This document shows, piece by piece, positions 1 through 4,984 of a stretch of 6,100 nt of DNA. Origin of the DNA: Verrucomicrobiota bacterium (GTDB lineage: Bacteria; Verrucomicrobiota; Verrucomicrobiia; Limisphaerales; UBA1100); contig JAPKEI010000177.1 of assembly GCA_028872685.1 (NCBI GenBank), positions 1 to 6,100 on the forward strand. The letters are read 5' to 3'. The translations under genes were made by a program, and so were the position numbers. The stretch's first letter is position 1, and each line of letters starts with the position of its first letter. The notes beneath the pieces were generated by a model. That model was not told the DNA's origin. It worked only from the letters and a program-made list of their open reading frames with translations, and searched no databases.

Positions 1-41
1 TCCACCACCGCAATCTGGGGCTTACGCTTAGCGGTCGGCAT
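1..41 (-). CDS. Start of an open frame running off the left edge; possible continuation of the SASA gene
   Basis: From ATG at 41-39 on the minus strand the frame reads MPTAKRKPQIAVV and then a GA-starting codon (Asp or Glu) before the window ends. It has a good ribosome-binding site, GGAGGG at 53-48, six bases upstream, and its ATG shares a base with the stop of the SASA fragment, a typical translational-coupling layout. There are two readings. First, it is the rest of the SASA protein after a -1 frameshift; the PQIAVV(D/E) strand would sit where SASA proteins often have a second beta strand shortly after GQSNM. Second, it is a separate gene; the start also resembles the first strand of a response-regulator receiver domain (IAVVD). 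Thirteen residues cannot decide between them. Confidence 0.4.
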   Translation of the reverse strand, partial: MPTAKRKPQIAVV

Positions 42-166
42 TACTTGCCCTCCATATTTGATTGACCGGCCAGAATAAAAACCTTCACCAGTTTCTTCTC
101 CGCCAACGCGGAAAAATTCAAAACGCAAACGAGAGTGAACAAGAGAACATGTTTCATGGAATTCAT
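41..166 (-). CDS. N-terminal fragment of a secreted SASA-domain (sialate O-acetylesterase-like) protein, frame interrupted
   Basis: Read on the minus strand from ATG at 166 (or ATG at 157), this frame gives a signal peptide with a hydrophobic core and an Ala-Leu-Ala cleavage motif, followed by EKKLVKVFILAGQSNMEGK and a TAA stop at 43-41. The FILAGQSNM string is the hallmark first strand and nucleophile block (Ser of GQSNM) of the SASA/DUF303 family of carbohydrate O-acetylesterases (carbohydrate esterase family 6 and sialate O-acetylesterase relatives), which are usually several hundred residues long and exported. Here the frame ends after 41 codons, just past the motif, so this is not a whole enzyme. 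The stop overlaps an ATG (TAATG) that opens another frame running off the window. A -1 frameshift at this point would join the two frames into one protein; otherwise the gene is truncated. A GGGG at 176-173 is a weak ribosome-binding candidate for the 166 start. The motif and signal peptide are clear; whether the gene is broken, frameshifted or mis-sequenced is unknown. Confidence 0.72.
   Translation of the reverse strand: MNSMKHVLLFTLVCVLNFSALAEKKLVKVFILAGQSNMEGK
48..53 (-). promoter_or_regulatory. Shine-Dalgarno-like GGAGGG before the ATG at 41
   Basis: GGAGGG lies six bases upstream of the ATG at 41-39 on the minus strand. It also encodes the Met-Glu-Gly codons at the end of the SASA fragment, residues that are common in this family motif, so it could be coincidental coding sequence rather than a true ribosome-binding site. 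Confidence 0.4.
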
Positions 167-260
167 GGTGTGCCCCAAGGCTACCGAACACCCACGCGCC
201 CGCAAGCGAAAACGCCATTTTGCTTTTCCGCCGCGCGCCCTCTGCTAATATCCGCGTGGC
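167..260. promoter_or_regulatory. Divergent intergenic region between the SASA start and the DgcN gene
   Basis: These 94 bases separate two divergently read genes and should hold both promoters. On the plus strand the best candidate is TGCTAATAT at 243-251, which fits an extended -10 box (TGn plus a 4-of-6 match to TATAAT). A weak TTGCTT at 220-225 lies 20 bases upstream of the hexamer, longer than ideal, as expected if an extended -10 compensates. No convincing promoter was found for the minus strand, and no clear operator palindrome or riboswitch-like fold was seen. Confidence 0.4.
243..251 (+). promoter_or_regulatory. Putative extended -10 promoter element for the DgcN-DgcA operon
   Basis: TGCTAATAT ends nine bases before the GTG start at 261, so a transcript starting at the usual distance would begin at about 257-261. 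That would make the mRNA leaderless or nearly so, which agrees with the absence of a Shine-Dalgarno sequence in front of this GTG. The hexamer match is moderate and the -35 region is poor, so this is an inference from position and sequence only. Confidence 0.3.
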
Positions 261-1289
261 GTGAACCGGAAAATTCTCATCCTCACCGAGGGCCTCAGCA
301 ATCCCAACTCGGCTAAGACCGCGTGCAGCGTCATTCGCTATCGGCGCGACGAAGTGGTGGGCGTTCTGGACACCACCGTGCCACCGCAACCGGCGCAAGC
401 GCTGCTGGAGGTGGGCGGCGATTTGCCCGTCGTCAATTCCCTTGACGCTCTGCCTGAGGCCAACGTGCTGCTCATCGGGGTTGCCCCCACCGGCGGCGGC
501 TTGCCCGCGCACATGCGCGCGCTCGTGCTCGCCGCCTGTGCGCGCGGGATGGATGTGGAATCCGGCCTGCATGATTTTTTGAACGACGACGCCGAGTTCG
601 TGGCCGCCGCAAAAACAAGCGGCACCACTCTGCGCGACCTTCGCGCCAACGACGAACGCGACGTTGCCCAACGAAAAAATATTTCCGACGATTGCCTACG
701 CATCCACACCGTCGGCCACGATTGCAGTCTCGGCAAAATGGTGGTGTCTATTGAGCTGGCGCGCGGTTTAAGTGCTGCGGGCGTGGACGCCAAGTTCATC
801 GCCACCGGCCAAACCGGAATGCTCGTCGAAGGCGACGGCTGCCCCATCGACGCCGTCATCGCGGATTTCATCAGCGGCGCGGTCGAGAAACAAGTCCTCA
901 CGCATCAACACCATCGCGTGCTCGTCATCGAGGGCCAAGGCAGCATCACGCACCCGTGCTACTCCGCCGTCACCCTCGGCCTGTTGCACGGCTGCCTGCC
1001 GCACGCCCTAATTTACTGCTACGAAATGGGCCGAAGAATGGTCAAAGGCGTCGACCACATCGAACTGCCCAACATGGAATCCCAACGCGACCTCTACCTC
1101 GCGATGGCCAACGCCGCCCACCCGAGCCAATTCATCGGCGTCGCCATCAACAGCCGAAACGTTGACGCCGACGCCTATCAAAATGAAAAAGCCCGCATCG
1201 AGGCCGAATGGAATCTCCCCGCCACCGATGTCTTCCGCGAAGGAGCGGAGCCGTTGGTGACCGCGGCGCGCGGGATGCTGGAGGATTGA
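261..1289 (+). CDS. dgcN: DUF1611 family protein, DgcN-type D-glutamate N-acetyltransferase
   Basis: This 342-residue cytoplasmic protein has the two-part layout of the DUF1611 family: an N-terminal Rossmann-like part (about 1-140) and a C-terminal P-loop NTPase-like part (about 145-342). The P-loop is VGHDCSLGKM at 151-160, with G152 and GK at 158-159, and a family-typical EGQGSITHP lies at 224-232. DgcN proteins of this family acetylate D-glutamate with acetyl-CoA; the racemase DgcA then converts N-acetyl-D-glutamate to N-acetyl-L-glutamate. The next gene, one base downstream, encodes exactly such a racemase/epimerase, which strongly supports the assignment and a shared transcript. The start is GTG at 261: an in-frame TAA at 246-248 rules out anything further upstream, and the protein begins MNRKILILTEG as family members do. 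There is no Shine-Dalgarno site, and a -10-like box lies so close that a leaderless message is possible. The family call is secure; the exact substrate is inferred from the pairing. Confidence 0.88.
   Translation: MNRKILILTEGLSNPNSAKTACSVIRYRRDEVVGVLDTTVPPQPAQALLEVGGDLPVVNSLDALPEANVLLIGVAPTGGGLPAHMRALVLAACARGMDVESGLHDFLNDDAEFVAAAKTSGTTLRDLRANDERDVAQRKNISDDCLRIHTVGHDCSLGKMVVSIELARGLSAAGVDAKFIATGQTGMLVEGDGCPIDAVIADFISGAVEKQVLTHQHHRVLVIEGQGSITHPCYSAVTLGLLHGCLPHALIYCYEMGRRMVKGVDHIELPNMESQRDLYLAMANAAHPSQFIGVAINSRNVDADAYQNEKARIEAEWNLPATDVFREGAEPLVTAARGMLED
1280..1285 (+). promoter_or_regulatory. Ribosome-binding site GGAGGA for the DgcA gene
   Basis: GGAGGA lies five bases before the ATG at 1291, inside the last codons of the upstream gene, whose stop TGA is at 1287-1289. 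This fixes the DgcA start and suggests that translation of the two genes is coupled. It is the clearest Shine-Dalgarno sequence in front of a complete gene in the window. Confidence 0.75.
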
Positions 1290-1290
1290 A

Positions 1291-2316
1291 ATGAAAATTC
1301 GCCTGCACGAATACGATCTCCCGCTGACGCATCCCTTCACAATTTCGCGCGGAACAATCACCGTGCAGGGCACGTTGATTGTCGAGCTGCAACAAGACGG
1401 CGTGAGCGGCTACGGTGAGGCGACGGTGAATGCCTATTACGACGCCGCGATGGCCGACATGAAAAAACGCTTCAACGCGATGGAGCCCCTGCTCGCCGAC
1501 CACACTTTTCGCGACACCGATTCATTTTGGAAACTCTGCGCCGAACACCTCGCCGACGCGCCCTTTGTCCTCGCCGCTCTGGACTGCGCCGCGCACGACT
1601 TGTGGGGGCGTTTGGAAAACGCGCCGGTGCATCGGCTGTGGGGGCTCGACCCAAAAGATGCGGTAGACTCATCCTTCACCATCGGCATTGACGAGGTGGA
1701 CGTGATGATTGCCAAGCTTGCGGAAATACCGGGCTGGCCGATTTACAAAATCAAGCTCGGCACCGAACACGACTTGGAAATCATCACCGCCCTGCGCGAA
1801 CACACCGAGGCCGTCTTCCGCGTGGACGCCAACTGCGGATGGAATCCGAACGAGGCCGCCGCGCTATCAAGCGAGATGGCGCGCCAAGGCGTGGAGTTCA
1901 TCGAGCAACCACTTCCTCCTGATGGGCCCAACGCGCGCGAGGCCCAAGCGCAGCTCTTCCGCGAATCCGCGCTGCCACTCATCGCCGATGAAAACTGCGT
2001 CTCGGAAGATGACGTGCCGCGTTGCGTCGACCATTTCCACGGCATAAACATCAAACTCTGCAAATGCGGAGGCCTCACCCCCGCTCGCCGCATGATTGGA
2101 AATGCGCGAGAACTTGGGCTGAAGGTGATGGTCGGCTGCATGACCGAAAGCTCCGTGGGCATCTCCGCCGCCGCCCAACTTGCCCCGCTGCTCGACTACG
2201 CCGACCTCGACGGCGCTGTACTTCTAGCCGAGGACGCCGCCGATGGTGTGCAACTGCACAAGGGTCAATTGACATTCCCCAACGAGCCCGGCCTCGGTAT
2301 TCAGTCTCTGAAATAG
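1291..2316 (+). CDS. dgcA: Enolase-superfamily N-acetyl-D-glutamate racemase (DgcA) or L-Ala-D/L-Glu dipeptide epimerase
   Basis: This 341-residue protein is a member of the muconate-lactonising-enzyme subgroup of the enolase superfamily, with an N-terminal capping domain (about 1-120) and a (beta/alpha)7-beta barrel. All catalytic elements are visible: the KxK general base pair K153/K155 in YKIKLG; magnesium ligands D179 (RVDANCGW), E205 (FIEQPLPP) and D233 (IADENC); the second catalytic lysine K255 in INIKLCKCGG; and MTESSVG at 284-290. A DLD at 305-307 matches the DxD that dipeptide epimerases use to hold the substrate ammonium group. Two activities are therefore possible: racemising N-acetyl-D-glutamate (favoured by the coupled DgcN gene) or epimerising L-Ala-D-Glu from peptidoglycan (favoured by the DLD). 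Both handle D-glutamate. No signal peptide is present, so it acts in the cytoplasm. The start is fixed by GGAGGA five bases upstream. The stop lies two bases from the stop of the convergent gene. Confidence 0.88.
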   Translation: MKIRLHEYDLPLTHPFTISRGTITVQGTLIVELQQDGVSGYGEATVNAYYDAAMADMKKRFNAMEPLLADHTFRDTDSFWKLCAEHLADAPFVLAALDCAAHDLWGRLENAPVHRLWGLDPKDAVDSSFTIGIDEVDVMIAKLAEIPGWPIYKIKLGTEHDLEIITALREHTEAVFRVDANCGWNPNEAAALSSEMARQGVEFIEQPLPPDGPNAREAQAQLFRESALPLIADENCVSEDDVPRCVDHFHGINIKLCKCGGLTPARRMIGNARELGLKVMVGCMTESSVGISAAAQLAPLLDYADLDGAVLLAEDAADGVQLHKGQLTFPNEPGLGIQSLK

Positions 2317-2318
2317 AG

Positions 2319-4913
2319 TCAATTATTCAACCGAGCATCGAGAATCAGCTTCACCAATTCGCCAAACTCAGCGGTGCTGACACTGCCTTCCTGTTCGAAA
2401 GTGTTTACGCGGTGGACGATGACGAGGTCCCATTGGGGGATGACCAGGACTTTGTGGCCGCGATAGCCGTTGGCAGAAAAGGCTCCATCGGGCAAGGTGA
2501 CATTGGGATAAAATTTCCCATTCGCCGCCACCCACCACATGTAGCCGTAGCCTCCGCCGCGTTCGGTGGTGGAGTAAGGGCGTGTGCTTTCGATAACCCA
2601 GCCGTGCGGGATTATTTGCCGGCCGCCCCAACGACCGCCGCGGGCGAAGAGCAGGCCGAACCGCGCAAGATCACGAGCGCTGAGCTGGAAGGGATACGCA
2701 GGATGCACCGAGTCGTACCCGGTGACATATCGGGTGTGCTTGGCGCGCACAAAATCCTGCATGTTCATCGGCCCCGCCAATCGCTTTTCGAATTCCTCAA
2801 AAATGCCGCGACCGGTTTGGCTTTCAAAAATGGCGCAGGCGGCGTTGAAGTCCCAGTTGTTGTAATACCAAAACGTGCCGGGTGCGTGGCTGCCGCGCTT
2901 GGGCCGCTTGGCCGCCATGCCTTTGGTCTCGTACAGCGCGGGATGGTACACGCCCGAGCGCGCCTTAAGCAGGTCGGCAACGGTGGCCTTCTTTTCGATG
3001 AGCGTGAGCGACGGCGCGTTGTCGTCGATGCCCAGTTCGCCGAGCGTGCTGGAGCGCTTGATGGTGCCGGCCCAAACATGTGGTCCGTACAACGCACTGA
3101 GGATACTTTTGCGCATGGAATGGCAATTGAAGACACGCTTGGTTTCGCCCCATTCGTCTACGACTTTGCCTCCCTGCACAATCATCACCGCCGCCGTCGT
3201 GAGCGTGGCGGTGTGCGCCCGTGCAGCCTTTAGTTTTTCCGCCGACCAGCCGCCGGCTTGCGGCGTGGGCCAGCGTTCCCAGTCCTTGCCAGGGAACACT
3301 GTGGCTTGGCTGTGGCTCGCGCGCCGTAACACTTTCCCGGCGCGGACTTTTAAAAACTTGCCACCCTCAATGGCTGCGGTGCCGTTGATGAAAACGTGGT
3401 GGATGCCCTCAGGATATTGGTGTGGCTTTTCGAAAGTGGCCTTGTCGATGATGGTCTTGGGGTCGAACACCACGAGGTCGGCAAACCAGCCGGGCTTCAC
3501 TTGCCCGCGTTGCGCGAGGCCCACCCGAGCAGCGGGCAGCGAGGTCATCTTGCGCACGGCCTCGGCCAGCGGCAGCACTTTTTTCTCGCGCACATAATGC
3601 CCGAGCACACGAGGGAAGGCACCGTACCAGCGCGGGTGCGGATGGCCCGTGCCGGGTTCGGTGAGGCGACCGTCGGAGCCCACCATCGTGAACGGATGTC
3701 GCATGATGCGCGCCACGTCGCCCTCATCGAGCACGTGATAAATGCACGACGCGCCGCCTTTTTGGATGGCCTCGATGACCAGTTCAGCGCCCGTTTCCGG
3801 CGTGGGCTTAAGGCCCTTCATCACGGCCCAGTCATGCAGGGTTTTGCCTTCCAAATCGCGCTGCCATTTCACAAGGCCAAACTGCACGCGCCGCAGGTCG
3901 CCACCGCCGCGGTCATTTAAAATATTGAAAACAATTTCTTTTTTTATCTTCGCGCGCAGCGCGGGGTCCTTCAACCGCGCCTTGAATTTTGCCGTGCCGC
4001 CCGCACGCGCCCAAGCCGGCACCAGCACAGTGATGCCTGTGTATGTGGCGGTGTACGGATACTGGTCCATCATTACATCGATGCCCGCCTTGCGCGCGGC
4101 GTCTACCAGCGCCAGCGTCTCGCGGCTCTTGCCCCACATCGGTTGGCCGATGACTTTGTGGTGCGTGAGCACAATGGGAATCTTTGCCTGCCGCCCGATT
4201 TCAATCGCCTCCTTTACCGCGTCCATCAATCCCAACCCTTCCTCGCGAAGGTGTGAAGTATAGTAGCCGCCGCGTGCCGCCGCCTCGCGCGAGAGGGCAA
4301 TCACCTCATCGATTTTCGAAAACGAGCCTGGCAGATATTTCAGACCCGTGGAAATGCCCCACGCGCCATCATCCATCGCCTCGGCCACCATCGCGCGCAT
4401 GCGGGCCAGCTCGGCAGCGGTGGGCGCGCGATCGTCCAGCGCCATCACGGCACGCCGTACAGAATTGTGTCCTACTAACAGGCAAACATTCGGCCCCACG
4501 CCTTGTTGTTCCAGCTGCTGGAGATACGGCGCAAGCGGCCACGGCGCGCTGCCGTCGGGCCCGCCGATGGCGGTGGTGACTCCCTGGCTCACCATGCTGC
4601 GCGCCTCGGGCAGCCGCGTGATGGGGTCGATGTGCGCGTGCATGTCAATGAACCCCGGCGCGATGACGAGGCCGGTGACATCGATGACGCGCGCATTGGT
4701 CGACCGCAACGGCTTGCGCGAAACCGCCGCGATGCGTTGCTCACGCAGGGCCACATCGGCGCGGAAACCTTTCGCGCCCGTGCCGTCAATCACCGTGCCG
4801 CCGGTGAGGATGACGTCAAACTCCGTCGCGCCAGCAAGGCTCGTAAAAAACAAAAATGCCGCCAACAATTGACACTCAAAAAATCGGCTCGGGAGGTGTG
4901 GTTTACTTGCCAT
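2319..4913 (-). CDS. Exported two-domain fusion: N-acyl-D-amino-acid deacylase-like amidohydrolase plus class C beta-lactamase-like serine hydrolase
   Basis: This 864-residue protein begins with a signal peptide (core about 14-28, cleavage near AGA-T at 29/30). Residues about 32-530 form an amidohydrolase of the D-aminoacylase family: FDVILTGGTVIDGTG, then HxH metal ligands H92/H94 in FIDMHAHID, H221 in TSHLREE, H251 in LTHHKVIG, D414 in VGSDG, and a closing beta-sandwich (ADLVVFDP). These enzymes hydrolyse N-acyl-D-amino acids. The family's metal-bridging Cys (GNCG) is replaced by Asp, D120 in GGPDGS. After a short linker (about 533-556), residues about 557-864 form a beta-lactamase-like serine hydrolase: S599-M-R-K602 nucleophile motif, PGTFWYYNNWDFN with Y684-N-N686, YGYMWW, and GYRGHKV (816-822) in place of a KTG box. 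This fold includes DD-peptidases, D-aminopeptidases and esterases. One uninterrupted frame covers both parts, so the join is not a miscalled stop. The start is ATG at 4913; no Shine-Dalgarno site is evident. Domain families are clear; substrates are not. Confidence 0.9.
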   Translation of the reverse strand: MASKPHLPSRFFECQLLAAFLFFTSLAGATEFDVILTGGTVIDGTGAKGFRADVALREQRIAAVSRKPLRSTNARVIDVTGLVIAPGFIDMHAHIDPITRLPEARSMVSQGVTTAIGGPDGSAPWPLAPYLQQLEQQGVGPNVCLLVGHNSVRRAVMALDDRAPTAAELARMRAMVAEAMDDGAWGISTGLKYLPGSFSKIDEVIALSREAAARGGYYTSHLREEGLGLMDAVKEAIEIGRQAKIPIVLTHHKVIGQPMWGKSRETLALVDAARKAGIDVMMDQYPYTATYTGITVLVPAWARAGGTAKFKARLKDPALRAKIKKEIVFNILNDRGGGDLRRVQFGLVKWQRDLEGKTLHDWAVMKGLKPTPETGAELVIEAIQKGGASCIYHVLDEGDVARIMRHPFTMVGSDGRLTEPGTGHPHPRWYGAFPRVLGHYVREKKVLPLAEAVRKMTSLPAARVGLAQRGQVKPGWFADLVVFDPKTIIDKATFEKPHQYPEGIHHVFINGTAAIEGGKFLKVRAGKVLRRASHSQATVFPGKDWERWPTPQAGGWSAEKLKAARAHTATLTTAAVMIVQGGKVVDEWGETKRVFNCHSMRKSILSALYGPHVWAGTIKRSSTLGELGIDDNAPSLTLIEKKATVADLLKARSGVYHPALYETKGMAAKRPKRGSHAPGTFWYYNNWDFNAACAIFESQTGRGIFEEFEKRLAGPMNMQDFVRAKHTRYVTGYDSVHPAYPFQLSARDLARFGLLFARGGRWGGRQIIPHGWVIESTRPYSTTERGGGYGYMWWVAANGKFYPNVTLPDGAFSANGYRGHKVLVIPQWDLVIVHRVNTFEQEGSVSTAEFGELVKLILDARLNN

Positions 4914-4984
4914 GGAAAATGTGGTGGACTTCGGGAAGCATTCGGAACAACCCGCGCGCGGTCAACCCGTTTCTCCAAATTCAC
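4914..4984. promoter_or_regulatory. Divergent intergenic region between the fusion gene and the LACTB-like gene
   Basis: These 71 bases must carry the start signals of two divergent exported-enzyme genes. On the minus strand TTGACC at 4965-4960 is a 5-of-6 match to a -35 box, with only a poor -10 (AATGCT, 4942-4937) 17 bases on. A near-repeat, TTCGGGAA at 4930-4937 and TTCGGAA at 4941-4947, is spaced 11 bases apart, about one helical turn, and could be a regulator site serving both genes. Neither gene shows a Shine-Dalgarno sequence here. All of this is weak pattern evidence. Confidence 0.3.

Noticed and set aside
62..316. Plus-strand open frame of 84 codons upstream of and overlapping the DgcN gene
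   Set aside because: It uses a TTG start, has no ribosome-binding site or recognisable composition, and lies opposite the SASA signal peptide and over the start of the DgcN gene.
338..901. Minus-strand open frame of 187 codons
   Set aside because: It is opposite the DgcN gene, which has clear family motifs; the Ser/Arg/Thr/Ala-rich composition is typical of an antisense shadow.
2300..2318. Small hairpins (TTCAG-TCT-CTGAA and CTCT-GAAAT-AGAG) at the convergent stop codons
   Set aside because: The stems are four to five bases, mutually exclusive, not GC-rich and not followed by a T-run, so they do not support an intrinsic terminator.
2022..3233. Plus-strand open frame of 403 codons
   Set aside because: It straddles the end of the DgcA gene and lies antisense to the serine hydrolase domain, whose motifs are clear; the translation is Arg/Pro-rich in its first part and shows no family motif. 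It is a shadow of GC-rich coding sequence.
2875..3597. Plus-strand open frame of 240 codons
   Set aside because: It is antisense to the fusion gene across the linker between its domains and has no recognisable protein features.
4869..4874. Perfect TTGACA -35 box on the plus strand
   Set aside because: No acceptable -10 hexamer lies 16-18 bases downstream, and it sits inside the signal-peptide codons of the fusion gene.
4856..4984. Upstream extension of the LACTB-like gene to ATG 4856
   Set aside because: It would overlap the start of the divergent fusion gene and put 43 non-signal residues before an evident signal peptide beginning at ATG 4985.
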